Shown here: positions 26,028 through 34,820 of the stretch, in pieces
Position numbering within the stretch: position 1 is the stretch's first letter
Layout of the letters: each line of letters begins with the position of its first letter
Origin: Bacteroidales bacterium
GTDB lineage: Bacteria > Bacteroidota > Bacteroidia > Bacteroidales > M50B96
Length of the DNA: 40,963 nucleotides
NCBI GenBank assembly: GCA_021740905.1
Contig: JAIOYV010000062.1
Location: 1 to 40,963, forward strand
Reading direction: 5' to 3'
Position numbers and translations under genes: made by a program
Notes under the pieces: model-generated
What the model was told of the DNA's origin: nothing
Databases searched by the model: none
Seen by the model: the letters and a program-made list of their open reading frames with translations, nothing else

Positions 26028-27857
26028 TTGCTTAGATCGATATACATACTTATACGTTATTACTTTTTTTGGGTGATGTTTTCAATCTTGTCGCGGGCGG
26101 GTTTCCTGATATACAACCACGACCAGGCATCGGGCTTTTCATTTTCCGATATTTCCAGGGCTTTTTTATACGGGTTAAAACTCGATCTCAGTTTATCAGC
26201 CTACTTTCTGTTGCTCCCAATAATCCTGTTGAGTTTCTCATTCCTGATCAGAAAAACTATCCTCATAAGGATATTCAACATATACAGTTTTATCCTGATG
26301 CTATTTTCGGTTTTTATCGTTTTCATCGATTTTGAGTTGTACCGCAACTGGGGTTTCAGGATGGATAAAACGCCCCTTCTTTATATCCAAACCCCAGGAG
26401 AAGCTGCCGCATCAACCGAAACCTGGATGATGATAGTTTTTCTGTTTTCCATCGCCCTTGTCAGTTTGGGCTGTTATTTTGCCTACCGAGAATTCATTGT
26501 TGCTTTTTGGTTGAAGGCAAAACCAGTCAAATCAAAGAAAAGCCTACTGCTCATCTTTTTCATTCTTTTGATGATTTTGCCTATCCGTGGTGGTTTTGGT
26601 GTGGCAACACTAAATGCAAGTGCTGTTTATTTTCATTCCGATCCTTTTCTTAACCATTCGGCTATAAATGTGGTTTGGAATGTGGGCTATTCGCTTACTA
26701 CCAGCGAAAGTGAACGAAACTACAACTATTTGCCAAATGAAACTGCCCTTTCCATTTTTCAGGAACTTCAACAGAAAAATGGCCAAACCCAACCCATTCT
26801 TAAAACCAAGCGGCCCAACGTTATCCTAATCATCCTCGAAAGTTTTACCTCGAAAATTATTGGATCCTTGGGCGGAGTTCCAGGAGTTTGCCCAAATTTC
26901 GACAGTTTGTGCCACCAGGGTATTTTGTTCGATCATTTTTATGCCAACGGCGACCGTAGCGATAAAGGCATTGTCAGCATTCTTAGTGGCTATCCGGCGC
27001 AACCGGGAAGTTCGATCATCAAGTTTCCCGAAAAGACACAACGATTGCCATTCCTGAATAAAGAGTTGGAAAAATCCGGATACAATTCAGCGTTTTATTA
27101 TGGGGGTGATTTGGATTTTGCAAACATGAAATCGTATTTTGTAAATGGTGGCTACGATGAAATTGTGACGCTCGACGATTTCCCAAAAGACAAAATGATG
27201 GGCAAATGGGGTATCCCTGATGGTATTTTATTCGATCGTTTCATGAAAGACATTGATCGTACGAAGGAACCTTTCTTTAAAGCCATGTTTACGTTGAGCA
27301 GTCATGAGCCTTTCGAAGTGCCTATGGAAACTGTATTTATAGGCAATGACGAAGAACACCGATTTTTTAATGCAGCCCATTATACCGATAAATGTCTCGG
27401 CGAATTTATCAGGCAGGCAAAAACCAAAACATGGTGGGACAATAGCCTCATTGTTTGCGTGGCCGATCACGGGCATCGCTTACCTGGCGATAGCAAACTC
27501 TATGAGGAAATTAAATTCGGCATACCTATGTTGTGGCTGGGAGGTGCTCTGCAAATCAGCGATACTCTAATCTCAACTTACGGTTCTCAAATCGATATCC
27601 CCAGAACCATCCTCGCCCAGTTGCAAATAGATGGATCTGAATTCAGGTTTGGGAAAGATATTTTCGACCTCTTGCCCGAAAAGTTTGGCTTTTATGTCTT
27701 CAACGATGGATTTGGATTTGCCAACAAAGAGTTCACTTACATACATGACAATGTGGGCGACACCACCATTTCTTTTTCAGGGGACATCAGTAAATCGAAT
27801 GTTGATAAAGGGAAAGCATACCAACAGATTCTCATGGAGGATTACAGGGAAAAATAA
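26028..27857 (+). CDS. LtaS-like sulfatase-fold phosphotransferase (inner membrane)
   Basis: A 609-residue protein with about five N-terminal membrane helices (residues 1-200) and a periplasmic alkaline-phosphatase-fold domain (about 265-560). Metal-site elements are NVILIILESF, GDRSDKG, VCVADHGHR and TLSSHEPF. The family moves phosphoglycerol or phosphoethanolamine from lipids to a glycan or lipid acceptor and needs a divalent metal, often manganese. The nucleophile is Thr in LtaS; S311 in GDRSDKG takes that place here, by my alignment. The gene starts with TTG: this start completes the first helix (YILIRYYFFWVMFSI) and lies 12 bases after the transporter. An ATG at 26076 would cut the helix. 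The acceptor is unknown. Confidence 0.8.
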   Translation: MLRSIYILIRYYFFWVMFSILSRAGFLIYNHDQASGFSFSDISRAFLYGLKLDLSLSAYFLLLPIILLSFSFLIRKTILIRIFNIYSFILMLFSVFIVFIDFELYRNWGFRMDKTPLLYIQTPGEAAASTETWMMIVFLFSIALVSLGCYFAYREFIVAFWLKAKPVKSKKSLLLIFFILLMILPIRGGFGVATLNASAVYFHSDPFLNHSAINVVWNVGYSLTTSESERNYNYLPNETALSIFQELQQKNGQTQPILKTKRPNVILIILESFTSKIIGSLGGVPGVCPNFDSLCHQGILFDHFYANGDRSDKGIVSILSGYPAQPGSSIIKFPEKTQRLPFLNKELEKSGYNSAFYYGGDLDFANMKSYFVNGGYDEIVTLDDFPKDKMMGKWGIPDGILFDRFMKDIDRTKEPFFKAMFTLSSHEPFEVPMETVFIGNDEEHRFFNAAHYTDKCLGEFIRQAKTKTWWDNSLIVCVADHGHRLPGDSKLYEEIKFGIPMLWLGGALQISDTLISTYGSQIDIPRTILAQLQIDGSEFRFGKDIFDLLPEKFGFYVFNDGFGFANKEFTYIHDNVGDTTISFSGDISKSNVDKGKAYQQILMEDYREK

Positions 27858-27954
27858 GGTGAAGGAGTTGAATTGGAGAGAAAGTTAAATTGTTGAAGAA
27901 GTTGGATCATTCGTTTTATAGGAGGAAGTTTGCCGAACCAGCTTCCAAATCTTT

Positions 27955-27975
27955 GAGACGCAAGCCATGCGTCTC
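27955..27975. repeat. GAGACGCA/TGCGTCTC palindrome, copy 2
   Basis: A perfect 8-base stem around AGCCA, the same family as 24506-24525. A GAGTTGAATTGGAGAG-type degenerate tract precedes it at 27866-27905. Confidence 0.6.
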
Positions 27976-28065
27976 GGCCTATTCCTTCTAAAAATCCCAC
28001 TTGATTTCCTGAAATCATTACCTCTACAATTGATGAATGATGTTTTTACATTTTAAAAGAACCTA

Positions 28066-28096
28066 TTGAGAGCCTAAGCTAAAAATCCTATTTTTG
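28066..28096 (+). promoter_or_regulatory. promoter of the DUF4293 gene
   Basis: A perfect -7 box TATTTTTG at 28089-28096 lies 20 bases after TTG at 28066-28068. The start codon follows 17 bases later. Confidence 0.6.
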
Positions 28097-28113
28097 CCCA
28101 AAACAATTTAGTC

Positions 28114-28578
28114 ATGATACAAAGAATTCAAACAGTCTATCTTTTTATTTGCTTTTTGCTGACAGGGTCAATGTTCCTGGTGCCAATTGCTGAATATCTG
28201 ACCAGCGATGATCAGGTGTACGAACAAAACGCATTGTCGATTACCAGTTACAGTGAGGCCGGCGAAACCCTTTCGGTCGACCCTTTTCCGGTGGGTGTGC
28301 TTGCCGGAGCGATCGCATTCATATTTCTGACCAGCATTTTTGTGTTTAAAAACCGCAAGCTACAAATGCGTCTGGTCATTTTTAACATGGTGTTGATTGT
28401 TGGTTTATTGGGACTGGTCTTTTTCTACAGTTCCATGATTAAATCAGAACTTGACGCAGAAGTTACTTACGGGCTTATTAATATCTCTCCCATTGTAGCC
28501 CTTGTGTTGGCCTATATTTCCTTTCACCGGATCCGCTTAGACGAAGCTTTGGTAAAATCGTACGACAGGATTAGGTAG
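28114..28578 (+). CDS. DUF4293 family membrane protein
   Basis: A 154-residue protein with four membrane helices, at about 7-27, 58-78, 85-106 and 124-141. The opening MIQRIQTVYLFICFLL and the spacing of helices match DUF4293, a family largely restricted to Bacteroidota. The extracytoplasmic loop after helix 1 is acidic. Function is unknown. It has its own promoter and no close partner, so context does not help. Confidence 0.8.
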   Translation: MIQRIQTVYLFICFLLTGSMFLVPIAEYLTSDDQVYEQNALSITSYSEAGETLSVDPFPVGVLAGAIAFIFLTSIFVFKNRKLQMRLVIFNMVLIVGLLGLVFFYSSMIKSELDAEVTYGLINISPIVALVLAYISFHRIRLDEALVKSYDRIR

Positions 28579-28933
28579 AAGAAATGACCCGATGGAATAA
28601 TGGAATTATGGGGATGAAATTGATCAATTGAATTCGGCGTATAACAAATACATTCAAAGTATGATGTTTAAGGAAAACATAAGATTTCATTTATACGATA
28701 GGTTGCAACAGAGCACTATCTCTCACTTGGGGGAGAATAAGAGGGGGGAGTTCCTGCACGTAATCCCACCCCCTACCCCCCGCCAGTCTCGACGTATCGT
28801 GATAGACTGGGGGAAATTCTCCGGATTCGCTTCCATTATTGCGTTTAAGGAAATGCAATCAGAATATTATCTATATGCCTAATTCAATTAATCAATAATC
28901 AATTATAGTTTCTATCATTGTAAAAAAGCAGTC
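28579..28933. other. 355-base gene-free region with a hairpin
   Basis: An 84-codon frame at 28628 crosses repetitive C- and G-runs and has no family features, so it is not called. Arms CCAGTCT and AGACTGG at 28783-28789 and 28804-28810 form a hairpin that extends with one bulge into CCC/GGG. The end of the region is AT-rich and leads into the gene at 28934. Confidence 0.4.
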
Positions 28934-30004
28934 ATGAAATATCTCAAGAACACAAAATTGCACATCCCTTTTCTGTTGATGTTTGCGTTGGTCTTCCTCT
29001 TTTGTTCCCCGCCACAAAATTCCAATTCCGATCAGGAGAGAGGCCTAGTCCGGGTGATGTTCTACAACGTGGAGAACCTTTTCGACACATTCGACGACCC
29101 CGAAAAGAACGACGAAGATTTTCTTCCCAATGGAAAAATGAACTGGACTTTCGACCGGTACCAGAAAAAGCTGAACAACATCAGCAAGGTGGTGGCTGCC
29201 GTGGGCCAATGGGAATTGCCTGAGCTTATTGGCCTTTGCGAAATCGAAAACCGAAAAGTGCTCGAAGACCTGGTTCAAAATACAGCCCTGACAAAAGCAG
29301 ATTATGGCATCATCCACAAAGAATCGCCCGACGAACGGGGCATCGATGTGGCAGCTTTGTACCGGAAAGATTTGGTGAAACCCCTCAGCTACCAGGCTAT
29401 CCCTGTTATATTCGATGATGCGGGCGACAAAACTCGTGAAATCCTTTATTTCAAATCTCTGGTAAGAAAAACCGACACCATCCACTTTTTTGTAAACCAC
29501 TGGCCATCGCGCTGGGGAGGTCAGGAAAAATCGGAACCGAAACGTATGGCAGCCGCCAAGAGCCTGAAACACGTCACCGATTCAATATTGAAAGTCAACC
29601 CGCAAGCCAAGCTTATCATCACCGGCGATTTCAACGACGACCCGATTGACAAAAGCCTGAAAGAGGTTTTACAAGCCAACGATCCCGTTTCTGTCGAGTC
29701 TGGGAAACTCTACAACCTCAGCCTTCAGCATTACAGCCCATCGGAAAAAGGAAGCCTTAAATACAAGGGCAACTGGAATGTGTTCGACCAGTTTATCGTA
29801 TCATCCGGCCTACTAGAAAATTCGGAAGGATTCCATACAAGCCTGTCCGATTCGCATATTTTTTATGGCACAGAGGGAAATGAATTCCTACTTGAAGAAG
29901 ACACACGCTATCAAGGAAAAGAACCAAACCGTACCTATCATGGCCCAACTTTTCATGGCGGCTACAGCGACCACATGCCGGTGTATTTGGATTTGAGGAA
30001 ATAG
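28934..30004 (+). CDS. endonuclease/exonuclease/phosphatase family protein, exported
   Basis: A 356-residue protein of the metal-dependent phosphodiesterase fold shared by DNase I, exonuclease III and sphingomyelinases. Motifs in order are VMFYNVENLFD, LIGLCEIENR (metal Glu), DVAALYRKD, FFVNHWPSRWGG (catalytic His), IITGDFNDDP (Asp/Asn pair) and GYSDHMPVYLDL (terminal Asp-His). The N-terminus is hydrophobic (residues 11-23) and followed by C24-S-P-P. This may be a lipoprotein signal, but Phe at -1 is not a normal lipobox residue, so export as a soluble protein is equally possible. The substrate could be nucleic acid or phospholipid. Confidence 0.85.
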   Translation: MKYLKNTKLHIPFLLMFALVFLFCSPPQNSNSDQERGLVRVMFYNVENLFDTFDDPEKNDEDFLPNGKMNWTFDRYQKKLNNISKVVAAVGQWELPELIGLCEIENRKVLEDLVQNTALTKADYGIIHKESPDERGIDVAALYRKDLVKPLSYQAIPVIFDDAGDKTREILYFKSLVRKTDTIHFFVNHWPSRWGGQEKSEPKRMAAAKSLKHVTDSILKVNPQAKLIITGDFNDDPIDKSLKEVLQANDPVSVESGKLYNLSLQHYSPSEKGSLKYKGNWNVFDQFIVSSGLLENSEGFHTSLSDSHIFYGTEGNEFLLEEDTRYQGKEPNRTYHGPTFHGGYSDHMPVYLDLRK

Positions 30005-30296
30005 TTGGGTGAGGAATTGAGTTGATTAAGTAATTAAGATATTAAGGAATTAGTGGACAATTGCAAATTTTCTCAGCGAAATTAGTGTTTGCTGTGTTTA
30101 AATTTGTACAATTTAGCCTGATTAATTCGTGAATTTTCGTTACGAAAGCTCAAAATGTATGTCAGGTTTGGCCAACCGCAGATTTTTATTTTTGAGGAAT
30201 AGCGAGCTATTTTAATAAAATGGAAATCGAGGACGGTCAAAGATGGCGTGCAGTTTGGGCTTGTAGTAGAAATATTTGTGAATTATTCAGGTTAGG

Positions 30297-30512
30297 TCAT
30301 TCCAATTTTCGGATATGTGCTTTCACTTCCTCCCAACTCATTATATTATTGGGATTTTCTTCATGGGCTTTAAGTCTTTCATCCAATATTATTTTGTGTT
30401 CGTCAGGAACGTCATCGGTAAACGAATCCTCTGCAATGCTGTCCCAAATTGTTTGTACCAAATGGATACGCTCGTTTACACTAAGGGATAATATTTCCTT
30501 TAGTTCTGTCAT
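30297..30512 (-). CDS. addiction-module component (PF09720-like antitoxin), apparently orphan
   Basis: A 71-residue acidic protein. It has the family pattern: LSVNERIHLVQTIWDSI near the N-terminus, then a glutamate-rich helix EHKIILDERLKAHEENP and the ending SWEEVKAHIRK. Such proteins are normally paired with a RelE/ParE toxin gene that overlaps the antitoxin stop. Here the stop is in an ATGA overlap, but the frame opened by that ATG ends after two codons. The toxin is therefore missing or destroyed. Its -7-like box TACTTTTA lies at 30534-30541. Confidence 0.75.
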   Translation of the reverse strand: MTELKEILSLSVNERIHLVQTIWDSIAEDSFTDDVPDEHKIILDERLKAHEENPNNIMSWEEVKAHIRKLE

Positions 30513-30533
30513 TGTAAAATAGCTTATTTACCA

Positions 30534-30541
30534 TAAAAGTA
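30534..30541 (-). promoter_or_regulatory. -7-like box of the orphan antitoxin
   Basis: TACTTTTA on the minus strand, one base from TAnnTTTG, 21 bases before the start codon. The same octamer precedes the other toxin-antitoxin pair at 31184-31191. Confidence 0.35.
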
Positions 30542-30610
30542 ATAAATATTTCAGCTAATTGAATCTACCTTAAAGGTCAATCATTATGACATATATTTGT
30601 ATTCAGCACA

Positions 30611-30928
30611 TTATCTTTTCTGCACCATTTTGGTTGGATTTTGTCTCGTGTCAAATACATCAGTAATCTCAATACTATTTTTATTCAAGTTGACCCAGTA
30701 GATAATTTTATAGTTTTTAAAAACAAGATACCTATACTCTTGATCCCTGCCCGTTAAGAATTCCTCAGTCTGGCCTAATAATGGGTGTTTTGTTAGGATT
30801 AAAACTTCTTTGGAAATCCCATTTACAATTTTTGAAGCAATCGAATAACTTGCACTAACTTTATAATACTCGAAAATTTTGCGGAGTTCATTTTTTGCAA
30901 AATCAGTCCAGAAGATTTTCATTTCCAT
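30611..30928 (-). CDS. RelE/ParE family toxin
   Basis: A 105-residue basic protein. MKIFWTDFAKNELRKIFEYY matches the N-terminal helix-hairpin of RelE/ParE toxins. HPLLGQTEEFL, YRYLVFKNYKIIYWV and DVFDTRQNP match the strands and the C-terminal RxNP element. These toxins cleave ribosome-bound mRNA (RelE) or poison gyrase (ParE); the branch cannot be told here. The gene overlaps the antitoxin by 10 bases and lies downstream of it, the usual order. Confidence 0.85.
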   Translation of the reverse strand: MEMKIFWTDFAKNELRKIFEYYKVSASYSIASKIVNGISKEVLILTKHPLLGQTEEFLTGRDQEYRYLVFKNYKIIYWVNLNKNSIEITDVFDTRQNPTKMVQKR

Positions 30929-31167
30929 TTCCCGATTTCTGCAATTAATTGATTTGCTTCAGTAAGTCTGCCATTTTTGGAGTCTTCCATCGATTTGTCA
31001 ATTCTTTCATTCAATTCCTCCATTGTAAAAGGCACTAATTCATTATCGTTTAGGCGATTCTTCTTTTTCTCTATGCTGAGTACCTCTTCCAATCGGGAGA
31101 TAATTTCCTCGCTTTGGAGATTTAAAAACTCCTGGATAAAATAGATTTTTCTTGCTTGTATATCCAT
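30919..31167 (-). CDS. antitoxin of the RelE/ParE pair
   Basis: An 82-residue, helix-rich, strongly charged protein placed directly before and overlapping the toxin. MDIQARKIYFIQEFLNLQSEEIISRLEEVL suits a dimerising helix pair. The central PFTMEELNERIDKSMEDSKNGRLTEA resembles the toxin-wrapping segment of similar small antitoxins. The family is not named with certainty; position and size carry the call. A -7-like box TACTTTTA lies at 31184-31191. Confidence 0.75.
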   Translation of the reverse strand: MDIQARKIYFIQEFLNLQSEEIISRLEEVLSIEKKKNRLNDNELVPFTMEELNERIDKSMEDSKNGRLTEANQLIAEIGKWK

Positions 31168-31183
31168 CGCAAATATTTTTCTA

Positions 31184-31191
31184 TAAAAGTA
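31184..31191 (-). promoter_or_regulatory. -7-like box of the toxin-antitoxin operon
   Basis: TACTTTTA on the minus strand, 16 bases before the antitoxin start, identical to the box of the orphan antitoxin. Confidence 0.35.
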
Positions 31192-31256
31192 TAAAACTTA
31201 ACATACTTATGGAAAGATTTGTTTTTCTTTTTTTCGTGCCCTTACGCGATTATTCC

Positions 31257-31264
31257 TAATTTTG
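31257..31264 (+). promoter_or_regulatory. -7 box of hisS
   Basis: TAATTTTG matches TAnnTTTG exactly and is followed by C. The start codon is 20 bases downstream. Confidence 0.5.
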
Positions 31265-31283
31265 CCCCCTAAAATTTATATTG

Positions 31284-32648
31284 ATGGCACAAAAACCTTC
31301 TATACCAAAGGGTACACGCGATTTTACCCCTACTGAGATGAATCGGAGAAATTACATCTTCGACACCATAAAAGCTGTGTTTCGGAAATATGGCTATTCG
31401 CCTATCGAAACCCCCGCCATGGAAAACCTTTCTACCTTGCTTGGCAAGTATGGGGAGGAGGGCGACAAGCTCCTGTTCAAAATATTGAATTCGGGCGACT
31501 ATCTTTCCAAGATAAGTGATGAAGAACTAGCCGGTAAAGATTCGAACCAGCTTTCTACGCGTATCAGCGAAAAAGGCCTCCGCTACGACCTTACTGTCCC
31601 CTTTGCGCGTTTTGTGGTGCAGCACCGCAACCAACTGACTTTCCCTTTCAAGCGTTTCCAAATTCAGAATGTATGGCGTGCCGACCGCCCACAGAAAGGC
31701 CGTTACCGCGAATTTTTCCAGTGCGATGTGGATGTTATTGGAAGTAACTCCCTGTTGAATGAGCTGGAACTTGTTCAGATTATTGATGAAGTTTTTAGTC
31801 TTTTGAGTCTGAAAGTGGTCACTAAGATCAACAATAGAAAAATTCTTTCTGGAATTGCTGAGATTATTGGCCAGGCCGAAAAGATTGTGGATATTACGGT
31901 GGCCATCGACAAGTTGGAAAAGATTGGCCTCGAAGGCGTAAACAAAGAACTGACCGAAAAAGAAATTCCGAAGGAAGCCATCGACAAGTTACAGCCCATC
32001 ATTAAACTGGCAGGAAATAATACCGAAAAACTGGCCACTTTAAAAGAAGTTATAGCTGATTCAGAAATAGGTTTGAAGGGTATCGCAGAGATGGAACAAA
32101 TTTTCAAGTACCTCCAACAAGTTGACGTGGCTTGCGAAGTAGAACTCGACCTGACCCTGGCACGTGGATTAAACTACTACACCGGGGCTATTTTTGAGGT
32201 AAAATCGAAGGACGCCGAAATGGGCAGCATCTGTGGCGGTGGCCGCTATGATGATTTAACTGGCATTTTTGGCATGCCAGATGTGTCGGGCGTGGGCATT
32301 TCGTTTGGAGCCGACCGTATTTACGATGTCATAGAGCAGCTTAAATTGTTCCCCGAAAAGGCCATCGCTGGCACTCAATTGCTGTTTGTAAATTTCGGGG
32401 AGAAAGAAGAAGCCTATTGTTTGCCTTTGTTGGAGAAAGTCCGTAAGGCAGGGATCAGTTCTGAGATTTATCCCGATTCAGCAAAAATGAAAAAGCAGAT
32501 GGGGTATGCCGATTCCAACCATATTCCCTTTGTAGCCATAGCCGGAGCCAGCGAAATGGAGGCCGGCAAGATCACTTTGAAAAACATGGAGAGCGGAGAA
32601 CAAGAGATGGTGGTGGTGGAGGAGATGATTGAGAAATTTTCGAGATAG
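31284..32648 (+). CDS. hisS: histidyl-tRNA synthetase
   Basis: A 454-residue class II synthetase that charges tRNA-His. Motif 1 region: [15 protein letters not shown]. Motif 2 region: [12 protein letters not shown], and [24 protein letters not shown]. The HisA signature is [15 protein letters not shown] and motif 3 is GGGRYDDL with [11 protein letters not shown]. The C-terminal anticodon-binding domain runs from about residue 355. I start at the ATG (31284) rather than at the TTG three bases earlier. Length and motif order are standard for an essential housekeeping gene. Confidence 0.96.
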   Translation: MAQKPSIPKGTRDFTPTEMNRRNYIFDTIKAVFRKYGYSPIETPAMENLSTLLGKYGEEGDKLLFKILNSGDYLSKISDEELAGKDSNQLSTRISEKGLRYDLTVPFARFVVQHRNQLTFPFKRFQIQNVWRADRPQKGRYREFFQCDVDVIGSNSLLNELELVQIIDEVFSLLSLKVVTKINNRKILSGIAEIIGQAEKIVDITVAIDKLEKIGLEGVNKELTEKEIPKEAIDKLQPIIKLAGNNTEKLATLKEVIADSEIGLKGIAEMEQIFKYLQQVDVACEVELDLTLARGLNYYTGAIFEVKSKDAEMGSICGGGRYDDLTGIFGMPDVSGVGISFGADRIYDVIEQLKLFPEKAIAGTQLLFVNFGEKEEAYCLPLLEKVRKAGISSEIYPDSAKMKKQMGYADSNHIPFVAIAGASEMEAGKITLKNMESGEQEMVVVEEMIEKFSR

Positions 32649-32673
32649 AGATTTTCTCCAGAGCAAATTTAAT

Positions 32674-32681
32674 TAATTTTG
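32674..32681 (+). promoter_or_regulatory. -7 box before the DUF4160 gene
   Basis: TAATTTTG matches TAnnTTTG exactly and lies 14 bases before the ATG, giving an almost leaderless message. No convincing -33 element. Confidence 0.35.
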
Positions 32682-32695
32682 AAAAAAAAACTTAT

Positions 32696-32953
32696 ATGCC
32701 TGAGATTTCAAGATTTTATGGATTAATAATACTGATGAACTTTAGGGATCATCCTCCCCCTCATTTTCATGTTTGGTATGGCGAATATAAGGCTATTGTT
32801 ACCATACATGATGGTATAGTCAAGGGAGAGATGCCACAAAGAGCATTGAAAATGATTTTTGAGTGGCTGGAATATCATCGGGATGAATTATTGGTAGATT
32901 GGGAATTAGCTCAAAAAGGAGATAAATTAAATAAGATTGACCCTTTAAAATAA
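32696..32953 (+). CDS. DUF4160 domain protein
   Basis: An 85-residue protein. MPEISRFYGLIILM, the HPPPHFHVWYGEYKA core and the C-terminal RALKMIFEWLEYHRDELL are typical of DUF4160. The His cluster (H-x4-HFH) may bind metal. The gene for a DUF2442 protein follows after six bases; the two families are repeatedly seen side by side and have been suggested to be toxin-antitoxin-like, but I know of no proof. It lies 47 bases after hisS. Confidence 0.85.
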   Translation: MPEISRFYGLIILMNFRDHPPPHFHVWYGEYKAIVTIHDGIVKGEMPQRALKMIFEWLEYHRDELLVDWELAQKGDKLNKIDPLK

Positions 32954-32959
32954 GAGAAT

Positions 32960-33193
32960 ATGTTTTTAGAAGTAATAAATGCGAAGTATATTGATGGTTA
33001 CAGGATTTTTCTTGAGTTTAACAATGGGGTATCAAAAACTGTTGACTTAAAGAATGAACTGGATGGAAGTATTTTTCAACCGCTTCGGGATATTAAACAT
33101 TTCAAAAACTTTAAAATCCCATTCAATACTATTGAATGGGAAAATGGAGCCGATTTTGCCCCAGAGTATCTCTTCAAAATCGGTAAGGATTAG
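32960..33193 (+). CDS. DUF2442 domain protein
   Basis: A 77-residue protein with the DUF2442 pattern: FLEVINAKYIDGYRIFLEFNNG, then TVDLKNELDGSIFQPLRD, and the ending TIEWENGADFAPEYLF. It is translated six bases after the DUF4160 gene and surely belongs to the same transcript. Related small proteins can bind DNA or act as antitoxins; the function is not established. A degenerate TTCAACTTTCAACTTCG tract follows at about 33253-33292, before hutH. Confidence 0.85.
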   Translation: MFLEVINAKYIDGYRIFLEFNNGVSKTVDLKNELDGSIFQPLRDIKHFKNFKIPFNTIEWENGADFAPEYLFKIGKD

Positions 33194-33323
33194 TATTCAG
33201 GTTTTGGAAGTTCTTTTGGTTTGAGTTTTAAAATTGCATATTTTCTGAATCAACTTTTCAACTTTCAACTTCGAACTTTTCAATTCAGAACCATCCAATA
33301 TACCGCTCATTTAACTAAATAAG

Positions 33324-34820
33324 ATGAAAACACACTACATAAGCCCCGAGCCTTTAACCTGGGAAATTATTGATGAGATTGTCGATACTGAAACCAAGTT
33401 GATTTTGTCAGATGAATCTGTTGCCTTGATCCAAAAATGTAGGGATTATCTCGATGCTAAAATTGAATCGGAAGATAAGCCTATTTATGGTATCAATACG
33501 GGTTTTGGTTCGCTTTGCAATAAATCGATCCCGAAGAATGATTTGTCGCAATTGCAGAAGAACCTGGTCATGAGCCATGCCTGTGGGATGGGGGAGAAGG
33601 TCGAGCCACAGGTGGTGAAGCTGATGCTCTTGTTTAAGATCCATGCTTTGTCGCTGGGTTATTCGGGTGTGCAGGTACAAACTGTGCAGCGTTTGGTCGA
33701 TTTCTACAATGAGGATATTTACCCTATCGTTTACGAATTGGGTTCGCTGGGTGCATCGGGCGATCTTGCCCCTCTTGCGCATTTGTGTTTGCCCATGCTG
33801 GGCGAAGGCGAAGTGATCTATAACAACGAGCGTATCTGGGCTACCGAAATGTTGGAGAAATTCAATTGGGAGCCCATAACCTTACAAGCAAAAGAAGGAC
33901 TAGCGTTGTTGAACGGCACCCAGTTTATGAGTGCGCATGGAGCTTTGGCAACATTAAAAGCTTTCAAACTTTCAAAAATTTCCGACATTTCCGGGGCCAT
34001 TTCCCTGGAGGCTTACGATGGCCGCATCGAACCTTTTTGTGGTGAAATCCACAGGGTACGGCCCCATCCGGGTCAAATCGAAACGGCCAAAAACATTCGC
34101 CGTTTGCTCGAAGGCAGCGAGCTGATCAACCAACCGAAGGCCCATGTGCAGGATCCCTATTCGTTCCGGTGCATCCCACAAGTACACGGTGCCGCCAAAG
34201 ACACCATCAATTATGTGGCATCGGTTGTTTTGCGGGAGATAAATTCAGTAACCGACAACCCCACCATTTTCCCCGATGAAGACATGATTGTATCAGGCGG
34301 AAATTTCCATGGCGAACCTCTGGCATTTGCCTTCGATTTTCTGGCCATAGCTCTTGCCGAACTAGGTAATATTTCCGAACGTCGTGTGTACCGGCTCATT
34401 TCAGGACAACGAGGTTTGCCGGAATTTTTGGTGGCCAACCCCGGATTGAATTCAGGATTTATGATCCCACAATATTCGGCTGCCAGTATCGTAAGCCAGA
34501 ACAAACAGCTTTGCACACCATCATCGGTCGATTCCATCACCTCCTCCAATGAACAGGAAGACCATGTGAGCATGGGTGCCAATGGAGCAACCAAAGTGAT
34601 GCGGGTGGCCTTCAATGTGGATCGAATAATTGCCATAGAACTCTTTGTGGGAGCACAAGCTTTAGAATTCAGAAAACCGAAAAAGACCTCACCTTACCTT
34701 CAGGAATTTGTAAAAGAATTCCGACAGGCTGTGCCTTTTGTCGAGGAAGACAAAATCATGTACAAAGAAATGAAGGCCGCCGTGAAGTTTATAAGGGATG
34801 GACGGTTTGGGGAGAATTAA
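33324..34820 (+). CDS. hutH: histidine ammonia-lyase
   Basis: A 498-residue lyase that removes ammonia from histidine to give urocanate, the first step of histidine use. The Ala-Ser-Gly that forms the MIO cofactor is residues 144-146 in GSLGASGDLAPLAH. Other signatures are YGINTGFGSL, LLNGTQFMSA, VQDPYSFRCIPQVHG, SVTDNPTIF and SSNEQEDHVSMGA. Length is normal for the family. No hutU, hutI or downstream hut gene is adjacent, so the pathway is dispersed. A tyrosine or phenylalanine lyase is less likely because the substrate-pocket segments read like HutH. Confidence 0.92.
   Translation: MKTHYISPEPLTWEIIDEIVDTETKLILSDESVALIQKCRDYLDAKIESEDKPIYGINTGFGSLCNKSIPKNDLSQLQKNLVMSHACGMGEKVEPQVVKLMLLFKIHALSLGYSGVQVQTVQRLVDFYNEDIYPIVYELGSLGASGDLAPLAHLCLPMLGEGEVIYNNERIWATEMLEKFNWEPITLQAKEGLALLNGTQFMSAHGALATLKAFKLSKISDISGAISLEAYDGRIEPFCGEIHRVRPHPGQIETAKNIRRLLEGSELINQPKAHVQDPYSFRCIPQVHGAAKDTINYVASVVLREINSVTDNPTIFPDEDMIVSGGNFHGEPLAFAFDFLAIALAELGNISERRVYRLISGQRGLPEFLVANPGLNSGFMIPQYSAASIVSQNKQLCTPSSVDSITSSNEQEDHVSMGANGATKVMRVAFNVDRIIAIELFVGAQALEFRKPKKTSPYLQEFVKEFRQAVPFVEEDKIMYKEMKAAVKFIRDGRFGEN

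Noticed and set aside
28628-28882. 84-codon frame before the endonuclease-family gene
   Set aside because: It runs through C/G runs and a hairpin and has no recognisable domain or signal.
30220-30522. 100-codon plus-strand frame opposite the orphan antitoxin
   Set aside because: It is antisense to a good PF09720-like protein and shows no family features.
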